From Ramlibacter sp. (GTDB lineage Bacteria > Pseudomonadota > Gammaproteobacteria > Burkholderiales > Burkholderiaceae): a stretch of DNA of 12,485 bases. Shown here piece by piece: positions 1-7,164 of the stretch (its first letter is position 1; every line of letters begins with the position of its first letter). Position numbers and translations under genes: made by a program. The notes below the pieces were generated by a model. It did no database searches, had not been told where the DNA came from, and worked only from the letters and a program-made list of their open reading frames with translations. The stretch is taken from assembly GCA_014376915.1 (NCBI GenBank), contig JACMQP010000227.1, positions 1 through 12,485 on the forward strand, written 5' to 3'.

Positions 1-29
1 AGGCCCAGGCTGGCAAGTAGCTTTCTCAT
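1..29 (-). CDS. amtB: Ammonium transporter AmtB, first codons only (cut by window edge)
   Basis: Only the first nine complete codons are present, reading MRKLLASLG, which looks like the start of a signal peptide. Betaproteobacterial AmtB proteins are often made with a cleavable signal peptide. The identification rests mainly on position: the gene starts 30 bp after the glnK stop on the same strand, and glnK-amtB is one of the most conserved bacterial gene pairs. The leader between them is purine-rich (AGAAAGAAACGAG) but has no clear Shine-Dalgarno core. AmtB is the inner-membrane ammonium channel that GlnK blocks when nitrogen is plentiful. The sequence alone would not prove the identity. Confidence 0.75.
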
Positions 30-59
30 GGTCTCGTTTCTTTCTGCTGTGGGGTGGAG

Positions 60-422
<363 letters not shown>

Positions 423-1199
423 TTAGAAGCTGTACTTGACGCCGAGGACGATCGTGCTGTTGCCGATGTACTTGCCGTTCAGGTCCGTGTAGAAAACGCG
501 CTTCGCGTCCGAACCGATCGCGGCTGCGCTCGCAGACACACCGTTGCCGAAATCCTTGGCGACGGTCAGCGAATAGTCGGTGTAGTTCGCGTTCGCTGTG
601 TTTTTCACGCGCTGGTGTCCGATGTGCGGCGTGAGGGTGAAGCCGCTGCCCAGATCGAAGCCGGCGGCCAGTTCGATGTAGTCGCTGCCCGAGCTGCCCG
701 GGTTGCCCAGAAAGTTGCCCAGACTGCGGCTGTACTTGGCGGTGTAGATGGTGTAGGTCAGAGCACCGTAAATCTCGTTGGTGTCGGCCTTGGTGTACAA
801 GCCCGCGCCGGGAGTCCCGGCAGCGCCGGAATTGTTGCCAGGGTACCGGTAGGTGATGAGGCCCACGTCGTACGCGAGGTCCTTCATGATCTCGCCCTTG
901 TAGCCGCCGTACAGGTCCAGCTCGTAAGCGCCCTTGGTGGCTCCGTTGAAGTCCTTGACCCATTTGACGTTGGAGACGAATGTCCCAAGGTAAAACCCGC
1001 TCTTGTGGGCGAAGTCGATTCCGCCCTGGATCGCGGGCTTCTTGGACGTCTGCGAGATGCCGCGGAACCGGTAGTCGGTGACGGCGCCGATGTTGTAGGA
1101 AAGGGTGTATTCCGGTTCCGGCGCCTTGTCCTGGGCAAAAGCGCCGCCAGACAATGCGAGGGCGGACAGAACGATCATCTGGGTCTTCTTGATTTGCAC
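423..1199 (-). CDS. TorF-family putative outer-membrane porin
   Basis: A 258-residue secreted beta-barrel-like protein. I chose the GTG start because AGGAG (1205-1209) sits 5 nt upstream and it gives a clean signal peptide: a KK pair, a hydrophobic core (MIVLSALALSGGAFA) and a likely cleavage at AFA-QD after residue 22. An ATG seven codons later (residue 8) would lose the basic N-region. The mature part has alternating aromatic/hydrophobic strands and glycine-rich turns. It includes an early 'YNIGAVTDYRFRGISQT' segment typical of the TorF/gcw_chp family and ends in Phe (GVKYSF), the signature recognised by the BAM machinery. It is first in the operon before glnK and amtB, so a role in outer-membrane passage of ammonium or small nitrogen compounds is plausible. 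The substrate cannot be read from the sequence. Confidence 0.88.
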   Translation of the reverse strand: MQIKKTQMIVLSALALSGGAFAQDKAPEPEYTLSYNIGAVTDYRFRGISQTSKKPAIQGGIDFAHKSGFYLGTFVSNVKWVKDFNGATKGAYELDLYGGYKGEIMKDLAYDVGLITYRYPGNNSGAAGTPGAGLYTKADTNEIYGALTYTIYTAKYSRSLGNFLGNPGSSGSDYIELAAGFDLGSGFTLTPHIGHQRVKNTANANYTDYSLTVAKDFGNGVSASAAAIGSDAKRVFYTDLNGKYIGNSTIVLGVKYSF

Positions 1200-1237
1200 G
1201 GTTTCTCCTGAGGGATTGATAGGGGACCCGTAAACTA

Positions 1238-1253
1238 AGCAGGGAGCGTGCCA
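1238..1253 (-). promoter_or_regulatory. Sigma-54 (RpoN) promoter of the porin-glnK-amtB operon
   Basis: On the minus strand the sequence reads TGGCACG-CTCC-CTGCT. The -24 GG (1252-1251) and -12 GC (1240-1239) are in exactly the register of the sigma-54 consensus TGGCACG-N4-TTGCW, and the only mismatch in the core is C for the first T of the -12 block. The predicted transcript start is near 1227, giving a leader of about 27 nt that contains the AGGAG site of the porin gene. Known biology fits: glnK-amtB promoters are classically RpoN/NtrC dependent. I see no competing sigma-70 promoter in this gap. Confidence 0.8.
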
Positions 1254-1259
1254 AAAGGT

Positions 1260-1277
1260 ACCGGAACTAATTCCGGT
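1260..1277. repeat. Perfect inverted repeat next to the sigma-54 promoter
   Basis: ACCGGAA-CTAA-TTCCGGT is a perfect 7-bp inverted repeat with a 4-bp spacer. It starts 7 bp upstream of the -24 element and touches the proximal NtrC-like site. This position fits an operator for an unidentified dimeric regulator better than a terminator, since it lies upstream of both divergent transcripts. A chance palindrome is possible. Confidence 0.4.
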
Positions 1278-1293
1278 GCACCTTCGCGGTGGC
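1277..1293. promoter_or_regulatory. Promoter-proximal NtrC-like enhancer site
   Basis: TGCACC-N5-GGTGGC resembles the NtrC dyad TGCACC-N5-GGTGCA. The first half is perfect and the second matches four of six bases. The centre lies about 58 bp upstream of the predicted start of the sigma-54 transcript. The site abuts the inverted repeat at 1260-1277, sharing base 1277. It is weaker than the distal site at 1333-1349 and is supported partly by that pairing. Confidence 0.5.
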
Positions 1294-1332
1294 ACAGCCG
1301 TTGTGATCAGGAGCGCCGCATCACCGCGTCGT

Positions 1333-1349
1333 TGCACCACGAAGGTGCG
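1333..1349. promoter_or_regulatory. Distal NtrC enhancer site
   Basis: TGCACC-ACGAA-GGTGCG differs from the NtrC consensus dyad (TGCACC-N5-GGTGCA) by only the last base. It lies about 114 bp upstream of the predicted sigma-54 start and 56 bp from the proximal site, a suitable spacing for cooperative enhancer binding. It sits only about 60 bp before comM, so a bound activator could also affect comM expression. The dyad match and its linkage to a sigma-54 promoter and PII/Amt genes make this a fairly strong call. Confidence 0.68.
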
Positions 1350-1407
1350 AACCTGGGTGCACCCGTCGCACCAAAGCCCCGCATGCACCTATATGAGGAG
1401 AGGGAGA

Positions 1408-2928
1408 ATGATGAGCCTGTGTTTGGTGCAAAGCCGCGCGCTGCTGGGACTGGATGCCGCCGCCGTCACGGTCGAGGTACACCTGGCGAATGGTTTGCCG
1501 TCGTTCACGCTTGTCGGGCTGGCCGACGTCGAAGTCAAGGAGGCGCGCGAGCGCGTTCGCTCCGCGATCCAGAATAGCGGGCTGGAATTTCCAGCCAACA
1601 AACGCATCACCGTCAACCTGGCGCCGGCAGACCTGCCCAAGGACTCGGGCCGCTTCGACCTGCCGATCGCCTTGGGGCTGCTGGCGGCCAGCGGCCAGAT
1701 CGACGGCGCCCGACTGGCCGGTCATGAGTTCGCGGGCGAGTTGTCCTTGTCGGGCGAGCTGCGGCCGGTGCGCGGCGCGCTGGCCACCAGCCTGGCGCTG
1801 CAGGCCCGCGGTATCGCCACCCGGCTGGTGCTGCCCCCGGGCAGCGCGGAGGAGGCGGCACTGGTCCCTGGCGCCCGCGTTTATCGCGCCGCCCACCTGC
1901 TGGACGTGGTGCGCCAGTTCCTGCCGAAGGATGGCGGCGAGCCGGCTGAAGCCTGGAGCTGCGTCGTGCCCCGGCCGGTCGCGGCCACGGCAAGCTATCT
2001 GGACCTGGCCGACGTCAAGGGCCAGGCCGGGGCGCGCCGGGCGCTGGAGATCGCCGCGGCGGGCGGGCACAGCGTCTTGCTTTCAGGTCCGCCGGGCGCG
2101 GGCAAGTCGATGCTGGCGCACCGCTTCGCCGGCCTGCTGCCGCCGATGACGGTGCAGGAAGCGCTGGAAAGCGCGGCCATCGCCAGTCTGTGCGGCCGCT
2201 TCTCTCTGGAGCGCTGGTCGCTACGGCCGACCTGCTCGCCCCACCATTCCGCCAGCGCGGTGGCGATGGTCGGCGGCGGTTCACCGCCCAGGCCCGGGGA
2301 GATCTCGCTGGCCCACCACGGGGTGCTGTTCCTCGACGAGCTGCCGGAGTTTCCGCGGGCCGCGCTGGAGGCGCTGCGCGAGCCGCTGGAAACCGGTCAG
2401 ATCACCATTGCCCGCGCCGCCCGGCGCGAGGAGTTCCCGGCGCGCTTCCAGTTCATCGCGGCAATGAACCCCTGTCCGTGCGGCTGGCGCGGCTCACCGC
2501 ACAGGGCCTGCCGCTGCACGCCCGACCAGGTGGCGCGCTACCAGGGCAAGTTGAGCGGGCCGCTGCTGGACCGGATCGACCTGCACGTGGACGTGCCGCC
2601 GCTGTCCGCCGACGAACTGCTGCACGCGGCACCGGGCGAAGGGACGCAGGCCGTACGCGGACGCAGCCTCCAGGCGCGCGACCATGCGATCGGGCGGCAG
2701 GGCAAAGCCAACCACGCGCTGCAGGGAGTCGAGATCGACCAGTACGTCGGGCTCGAGGCCGATGCCGCCAGATTCCTGCACATGGCGGCGGCCCGACTGG
2801 GCTGGAGCGCGCGCGCCACCCACCGGGCGATGAAGGTCGCCCGCACCATCGCCGACCTCGCCGGCTCGGACGCGACGCGTGTCGCGCATGTCGCGGAGGC
2901 GGTGCAGTACCGGCGGCTGGCGGTCTGA
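1408..2928 (+). CDS. comM: ComM / YifB-family AAA+ ATPase
   Basis: A 506-residue protein, the usual ComM length. In ComM this hexameric helicase drives branch migration during integration of DNA taken up by natural transformation. The N-terminal ChlI-like domain (residues 1-170) opens with the family pattern MSLCLVQSRALLG and contains NLAPADLPK. Then come Walker A GPPGAGKS (227-234), the SPHHSAS and MVGGG motifs, Walker B VLFLDE (306-311), and MNPCPCG (354-360). Four cysteines, 356, 358, 368 and 370, form the zinc-binding-like cluster common in the family. The arginine-containing SGPLLDRIDL segment is at 383-392. AGGAG (1396-1400) lies 7 nt before the first of two consecutive ATG codons, and the second ATG (1411) is equally possible. 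The gene is alone on its strand between two minus-strand transcription units. Confidence 0.95.
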   Translation: MMSLCLVQSRALLGLDAAAVTVEVHLANGLPSFTLVGLADVEVKEARERVRSAIQNSGLEFPANKRITVNLAPADLPKDSGRFDLPIALGLLAASGQIDGARLAGHEFAGELSLSGELRPVRGALATSLALQARGIATRLVLPPGSAEEAALVPGARVYRAAHLLDVVRQFLPKDGGEPAEAWSCVVPRPVAATASYLDLADVKGQAGARRALEIAAAGGHSVLLSGPPGAGKSMLAHRFAGLLPPMTVQEALESAAIASLCGRFSLERWSLRPTCSPHHSASAVAMVGGGSPPRPGEISLAHHGVLFLDELPEFPRAALEALREPLETGQITIARAARREEFPARFQFIAAMNPCPCGWRGSPHRACRCTPDQVARYQGKLSGPLLDRIDLHVDVPPLSADELLHAAPGEGTQAVRGRSLQARDHAIGRQGKANHALQGVEIDQYVGLEADAARFLHMAAARLGWSARATHRAMKVARTIADLAGSDATRVAHVAEAVQYRRLAV

Positions 2929-3062
2929 GGCGATCGACCACAGCCTCTTCGGCTTCTGCGCCGCCTGGGCGCTGCCGGGCGCCGCGCAATCATCACCCTC
3001 ACCTTCCTGGGCGGGCTGCTGGCCGGCAGTTGCGGCGCGGTGCTGGCGCTGGCCCAGCCACG

Positions 3063-3083
3063 GGCCTTGGCGACAGCAAGGCC
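3063..3083 (-). terminator. Hairpin overlapping the metH stop codon (weak terminator candidate)
   Basis: GGCCTTG-N7-CAAGGCC is a perfect 7-bp GC-rich inverted repeat whose first arm shares one base with the metH TAG stop. It is where a terminator would be expected, but no U-rich run follows on the minus strand. Intrinsic termination is therefore doubtful, and mRNA 3'-end stabilisation is an alternative. Confidence 0.3.
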
Positions 3084-5842
3084 TAGAGGTTGGGCGCCAG
3101 CAGCCGCTGCAGCAAGGCCACGTCGGCGCCGCGGCGCCGGGCCTGGTCCTCGACCTGGTCCGCGCCGATCTTGCCGACGCTGAAGTAGGTGCTCTCGGGG
3201 TGGCTGAAATAGAAACCGCTGACGCTGGCCGCCGGCAGCATCGCCATGCTCTCGGTCAGCTCCATGCCGATGTCCTGCGCCTGTAGCAACCGGAACATGT
3301 CGGCCTTGACACTGTGGTCGGGGCAGGCCGGGTACCCGGGCGCAGGGCGGATGCCCTGGTACTTCTCGGCAATCAACGCCTCGGTGTCCAGGCTCTCCTG
3401 CGGCGCGTAACCCCACAGGTCCTTGCGCACGCGCTGGTGCAGCGCCTCGGCAAAGGCCTCGGCCAGGCGGTCGGCCAGGGCCTTGAGCATGATGGCGGAG
3501 TAGTCGTCGTGGTCGTCGAGGAAGTACTTCTCTTTCTTGTCGACGCCCAGGCCCGTGGTGACAGCGAACACGCCGATGTAGTCGTCGCGCACGCCGCGCG
3601 GCGCGATGAAGTCGGCCAGAGCCCGGCTGGGACGCATCTTGCCCTCGACGGCTTCCTTGACGGTCTGCTGGCGCAGGCCGTACCAGGTCATCGCCACGCC
3701 GCTGCGCGTTTCGTCGGTGTAGAGGGCGATGTCGTCGTCGTTGACGCTGTTGGCTGGCCAGAAACCCATCACTGCGCTGGCCGTCAGCCAGCGGCCCTCA
3801 ATGAGGCGCTTCAACATGCGCTGGCCGTCGGCGTAGACGCGCACGGCCTCCGTTCCGACGACCTCGTCCTTGAGGATCCTGGGGAACGGTCCGGCCAGGT
3901 CCCAGGTCTGGAAAAACGGGCCCCAGTCGATGGCCTTGGCCAGTTCGGCCAGGTCGAAGTTCTTGAACACGCGGCGGCCGATGAACTTGGGTTTCGGCGG
4001 CGTGTAGCCGGACCAGTCGACCGGCGTCCTGTTGGCCCGGGCCCTGGCCAGCGGCCAGAGCGGCACCTGCTTCTTGTTGGCGTACTGGTGCCGCACCTTG
4101 TCGTAGTCGGCGTTGATCTCGGCGATGTACTTGCTGGCCTGGTCGGAGAGCAGCGACTGCGCCACGCTGACGCTGCGCGATGCATCGGGCACGTAAATCA
4201 CCGGGCCTTCGTAATGCGGCGCGATCTTGACCGCCGTGTGGACACGGCTGCAGGTGGCGCCGCCGATCAGCAGCGGAATCTTCCGGATGCGGAAGTGGTC
4301 GTCCTTTTGCATCTCGCCGGCGACGTACTGCATCTCTTCCAGCGAGGGCGTGATCAGCCCCGACAGGCCGACGATGTCTGCGCCCTCGACCTTCGCCCGG
4401 GCCAGGATCTCGTGGCAGGGCACCATCACACCCATGTTCACCACCTCGAAATTGTTGCACTGGAGCACAACGGTCACGATGTTTTTGCCGATGTCGTGCA
4501 CGTCGCCCTTGACGGTGGCGATCACGATCTTGCCTTTGGCCTTGACGTCCTGGCCCGCCGCGGCCTGCAGCTTCTTTTCTTCCTCGATGTAGGGAATGAG
4601 GTGGGCCACGGCCTGCTTCATCACGCGGGCCGTCTTCACCACCTGGGGCAGGAACATCTTGCCCTGACCGAACAGGTCGCCGACGATGTTCATGCCGTCC
4701 ATGAGTGGGCCCTCGATGACGTGCAGCGGCCGTCCACCCTTTGCGAGAATCGCCTGGTAGGCCTCCTCGGTGTCCTCGACGATGAAGTCGGTGATGCCGG
4801 ACACGAGGGCGTGCGACAGGCGCTGGTCCACGCTGCCGGCGCGCCACTCGTTCTTCTTCGATTCGTCCTTGGCGCCGCTTTTGGCTGACTCGGCGATTTC
4901 CACCAGCCGTTCACCGGCGTCGGGGCGGCGGTTCAGCACGACGTCCTCGACCCGCTCGCGCAGCACCGGCTCGAGCTCGTCGTAGACGCCGACCATGCCG
5001 GCGTTGACGATGCCCATGTCCATGCCGGCCTGGATCGCGTGGTACAGAAAGACGGTGTGGATCGCTTCGCGCACCGGGTCGTTGCCGCGGAAGCTGAAGC
5101 TGACGTTGGAGACGCCGCCGCTCACCTTGGCGCCGGGCAGGTTCTGCTTGATCCACTTGGTGGCTTCAATGAAGTCGACGGCGTAATTGTTGTGCTCCTC
5201 GATGCCGGTGGCGATCGCGAAGATGTTGGGGTCGAAGATGATGTCCTCGGCCGGAAAGTCGACCTCGTCGACCAGGATCCGGTAAGCCCGCTCGCAGATC
5301 CGGATCTTGCGTTCGTAGGTGTCGGCCTGGCCCTTCTCGTCGAAGGCCATGACGACAGCGGCGGCGCCGTAACGGCGCACCAGAGTGGCCTGGCGCTTGA
5401 ACTCCCCCACGCCCTCCTTCATCGAGATCGAGTTGACGATGCCTTTGCCCTGGACGCAGCGCAGCCCGGCCTCGATCACTTCCCACTTGGAGGAGTCCAC
5501 CATGATCGGCACTCGGGCGATGTCGGGCTCGCTGGCGATCAGGTTAAGGAAGCGCACCATGGCCGCCTTGCTGTCCAGCATGGCTTCGTCCATGTTGATG
5601 TCGATGATCTGGGCGCCGTTTTCGACCTGCTGCCGCGCGACCGCCAGGGCTTCCTCGAACTGGCCGTTGAGGATCATGCGGGCGAAGGCCTTGGAGCCAG
5701 TGACGTTGGTCCGCTCGCCCACATTCACGAATGAGGCGATCGGGGCCTGACCTTCCGCTGCGTCCGCAACCGACTCGGCGCGGCCAATCGTGACGGGCTC
5801 GAGGCCCGAAAGTTTCATGGGGGGAACGGAGTGGTCCGGCAT
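3083..5842 (-). CDS. metH: Cobalamin-dependent methionine synthase, pterin/B12/activation part
   Basis: A 919-residue protein matching MetH without its homocysteine domain. MetH transfers the methyl of 5-methyltetrahydrofolate through methylcobalamin to homocysteine. Approximate domains: pterin-binding TIM barrel 36-300 (opens with [13 protein letters not shown]); B12 cap helices 340-440; Rossmann B12 domain 440-570 with DVHDIG (447-452), whose His449 is the cobalt ligand; reactivation domain about 620-919 with the SAM-binding motif [12 protein letters not shown] (832-843). The zinc/homocysteine module is a separate gene at 7684-8730, and 919 plus 348 residues approximates a full-length MetH. 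The ATG at 5842 is chosen because AAGGTGAG (5847-5854) sits just upstream. The in-frame ATG at 5899 lies inside the riboswitch, and MKLSGLEP (5818) lacks a ribosome-binding site. Expression is probably induced by SAH. Confidence 0.96.
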   Translation of the reverse strand: MPDHSVPPMKLSGLEPVTIGRAESVADAAEGQAPIASFVNVGERTNVTGSKAFARMILNGQFEEALAVARQQVENGAQIIDINMDEAMLDSKAAMVRFLNLIASEPDIARVPIMVDSSKWEVIEAGLRCVQGKGIVNSISMKEGVGEFKRQATLVRRYGAAAVVMAFDEKGQADTYERKIRICERAYRILVDEVDFPAEDIIFDPNIFAIATGIEEHNNYAVDFIEATKWIKQNLPGAKVSGGVSNVSFSFRGNDPVREAIHTVFLYHAIQAGMDMGIVNAGMVGVYDELEPVLRERVEDVVLNRRPDAGERLVEIAESAKSGAKDESKKNEWRAGSVDQRLSHALVSGITDFIVEDTEEAYQAILAKGGRPLHVIEGPLMDGMNIVGDLFGQGKMFLPQVVKTARVMKQAVAHLIPYIEEEKKLQAAAGQDVKAKGKIVIATVKGDVHDIGKNIVTVVLQCNNFEVVNMGVMVPCHEILARAKVEGADIVGLSGLITPSLEEMQYVAGEMQKDDHFRIRKIPLLIGGATCSRVHTAVKIAPHYEGPVIYVPDASRSVSVAQSLLSDQASKYIAEINADYDKVRHQYANKKQVPLWPLARARANRTPVDWSGYTPPKPKFIGRRVFKNFDLAELAKAIDWGPFFQTWDLAGPFPRILKDEVVGTEAVRVYADGQRMLKRLIEGRWLTASAVMGFWPANSVNDDDIALYTDETRSGVAMTWYGLRQQTVKEAVEGKMRPSRALADFIAPRGVRDDYIGVFAVTTGLGVDKKEKYFLDDHDDYSAIMLKALADRLAEAFAEALHQRVRKDLWGYAPQESLDTEALIAEKYQGIRPAPGYPACPDHSVKADMFRLLQAQDIGMELTESMAMLPAASVSGFYFSHPESTYFSVGKIGADQVEDQARRRGADVALLQRLLAPNL

Positions 5843-5845
5843 CTT

Positions 5846-5888
5846 GCTCACCTTGGTGTGATCCGCTGGTCGCGGAAGGAAGGTGAGC
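5846..5888 (-). promoter_or_regulatory. Expression platform: sequestering stem over the metH RBS
   Basis: In the metH leader RNA, GCUCACCUU (5888 down to 5880) is perfectly complementary over 9 bases to AAGGUGAGC (5854 down to 5846), which is the metH Shine-Dalgarno region. A smaller stem, UCCGC-GACCA-GCGGA, lies inside the loop. The first four bases of the sequestering strand also belong to the 3' strand of the aptamer pseudoknot (5885-5890). The two pairings therefore exclude each other. Inference: without SAH the RBS is hidden; with SAH the pseudoknot forms and the RBS is released. Confidence 0.75.
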
Positions 5889-5947
5889 GCCGTTTGCATT
5901 CCTCAAGCCTGACGGACCGGGACCGGCCGCTGCAGCGCTCCTTGAGT
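5884..5947 (-). promoter_or_regulatory. S-adenosylhomocysteine (SAH) riboswitch aptamer
   Basis: On the minus strand the leader carries the three conserved blocks of the SAH riboswitch in order: AAGGAGCGCTGC, then CAGGCTTGAG, then AAACGGCGCTCA. Stem P1 is CTCAAG (5946-5941) with CTTGAG (5907-5902). The pseudoknot is GAGCGC (5940-5935) with GCGCTC (5890-5885). An apical hairpin CGGCCG-GTCC-CGGTCCG (5929-5913) pairs with one bulged U. This matches the known Ralstonia-type aptamer, which senses SAH and turns on SAH-recycling genes such as ahcY and metH. Finding it directly before metH is strong functional support. Confidence 0.93.
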
Positions 5948-5954
5948 TAGCCGG

Positions 5955-5986
5955 ATTTTAATCCAGCCGGCCCGCCGCTGAGACAA
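5955..5986 (-). promoter_or_regulatory. Candidate sigma-70 promoter of the metH leader
   Basis: A minus-strand TAAAAT hexamer (5960-5955) matches the -10 consensus at five of six bases. It would place the transcript start near 5948, at the first bases of the riboswitch P1 stem. The best -35-like hexamer, TTGTCT (5986-5981), is 20 bp away, which is longer than ideal. The -10 lies in a small dyad, GGATT-TT-AATCC. The -10 call is supported mainly by its fit to the aptamer boundary. Confidence 0.45.
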
Positions 5987-5993
5987 TCGGGGC

Positions 5994-6278
5994 GTGACCA
6001 CCTTTCTCGCACTCGTCCTGTACGCCCTGGCGGCGTCCCTCCTGCTGGCGTTCATCTACACGCTGAAATCGCTGCGGCTGCAGAACCGCTTCAAGCGCCT
6101 CGGCGTGTTGAAAGGCCGCAGCGTCGACGAGATCGTGAAATTCGTCGGCAAACCGTCGCATCGCGGCCGGCTGGACGCGAACCGGGAAGTGCTCGAGTGG
6201 CGCCGGGTCGGCTTTCACATCGCGTTGCTGTTCACCGACAGCGTCTGCGAAGGCGCGGAGAACGTGACGGACGCCTAG
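5994..6278 (+). CDS. Small membrane-anchored hypothetical protein
   Basis: A 94-residue protein starting at GTG. One N-terminal transmembrane helix (about residues 4-24, rich in Leu and Ala) is followed by a basic segment (KSLRLQNRFKR) suggesting the remainder is cytoplasmic. The C-terminal 55 residues contain a 'GRSVDEIVKFVGKP' turn and a WRRVGFHIALLF strand with a lone Cys. The layout faintly recalls BamE/SmpA-like folds, where a helix and Gly-Lys-Pro turn precede paired strands. That is a guess and not a family assignment. No Shine-Dalgarno precedes the start, but GACAAT (5982-5987) lies 6 nt upstream, consistent with a leaderless mRNA. It is divergent from metH, and its stop is 3 bp from the stop of the convergent kinase gene. 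Confidence 0.72.
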   Translation: MTTFLALVLYALAASLLLAFIYTLKSLRLQNRFKRLGVLKGRSVDEIVKFVGKPSHRGRLDANREVLEWRRVGFHIALLFTDSVCEGAENVTDA

Positions 6279-6281
6279 ACC

Positions 6282-7130
6282 TCAAACCGGCGCCTGCATC
6301 CGCAGCCTGCGCGCCGCATCCTCATCGCGCGCGGCATCGATCTCGCGCATCACGGCGCTGAGGTCCACCGTTCCACGCTGTTGCTCGAAACGGCCCGTCA
6401 GCAGGGTCTCCGTGTCCAGCAGGCCGCCCTGGTACAGCTGCCAGAGCTCCGCGCCGTACTGGGTGGTGCGCAGTTCCGGCGCGAACTGGCCGAAGAAATC
6501 GCGTAGATTGGCGACGTCGCGCAGCAGCATCCGTGGCGCATGGTTGTTGCCGGCGGCATCGATGGCTTGCGGCAGGTCGATGATCACCGGCCCGTCGGCG
6601 GCCAGCAGAATGTTGAATTCCGACAGGTCGCCGTGGACGACGCCGGCGCAAAGCATGCGCACCACTTCCTTGAGCAGCGTGGCGTGGTGGGCGCGAGCTT
6701 CTGCGGGCGTGAAGCTCACGTCGTTCAGGCGGGGCGCCGCGTCGCCGTCCGCATCGGTCACCAGCTCCATCAACAGCACGCCGTCCCAGAAGTTGTGCGG
6801 CTTGGGCACCCGCACTCCGGCTGCGGCCAGCCGGTACAGCGCATCGACCTCGGCGCTTTGCCACGCCGCCTCGGCCGCCTGCCGGCCGAAGCGCGTGCCC
6901 TTGGCCATGGCCCGGGCCTGGCGGGTGTTCTTGACCTTGCGGTTCTCGGTGTAGTCGACGGCCTGGCGGAAGCTGCGCTGCGTCGCTTCCTTGTAGATCT
7001 TGGCGCACAGCGTTTCGTCGCCGCGGCGCACCACGTAGACCATGGCCTCCTTGCCGCTCATGAGCTGGCGGACCACGGTATCGATCAGGCCTTCGTCGAT
7101 CAGGGATTGCAGGCGCTTGGGTGCTTTCAT
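6282..7130 (-). CDS. RIO1-like atypical serine protein kinase
   Basis: A 282-residue RIO-family kinase. The nucleotide-binding segment MSGKEAMVYVV (24-34) replaces the glycine-rich loop, and the ATP lysine is Lys44 in LCAKIYK. The catalytic loop HGDLSEFN (166-173) supplies Asp168 and Asn173. The metal-binding Asp185 sits in IIDLPQA. All key residues are present, so it should be active. RIO kinases bind ATP and phosphorylate serine; bacterial members are poorly understood, and the target cannot be deduced. The MKAPKRLQ start agrees with the family. A shorter overlapping frame beginning 7 bp upstream is only a shadow. The gene begins 34 bp after the Lrp-type regulator and probably shares its transcript. 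Confidence 0.9.
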   Translation of the reverse strand: MKAPKRLQSLIDEGLIDTVVRQLMSGKEAMVYVVRRGDETLCAKIYKEATQRSFRQAVDYTENRKVKNTRQARAMAKGTRFGRQAAEAAWQSAEVDALYRLAAAGVRVPKPHNFWDGVLLMELVTDADGDAAPRLNDVSFTPAEARAHHATLLKEVVRMLCAGVVHGDLSEFNILLAADGPVIIDLPQAIDAAGNNHAPRMLLRDVANLRDFFGQFAPELRTTQYGAELWQLYQGGLLDTETLLTGRFEQQRGTVDLSAVMREIDAARDEDAARRLRMQAPV

Positions 7131-7164
7131 CCCACATTCTCGCCGGGACCGCCGGGCTGCCGCG

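Noticed and set aside
1200..1388. Upstream extension of the porin reading frame to 1388
   Set aside because: It would cover the sigma-54 promoter and NtrC-like dyads and would bury the signal peptide. The GTG at 1199 has AGGAG at the right distance.
1390..1395. TATATG as a -10 element for comM
   Set aside because: It abuts the ribosome-binding site, matches the consensus at only four positions and has no -35 partner.
3314..4888. 524-codon plus-strand open frame inside metH
   Set aside because: It is antisense to the pterin, B12 and activation domains, whose motifs are intact on the minus strand.
5843..5899. N-terminal extension of metH beginning [10 protein letters not shown]
   Set aside because: This stretch lies in the SAH riboswitch 3' region and the RBS-sequestering loop, and a GAGGA so close to the ATG is poor spacing. 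The start at 5842 has a proper site.
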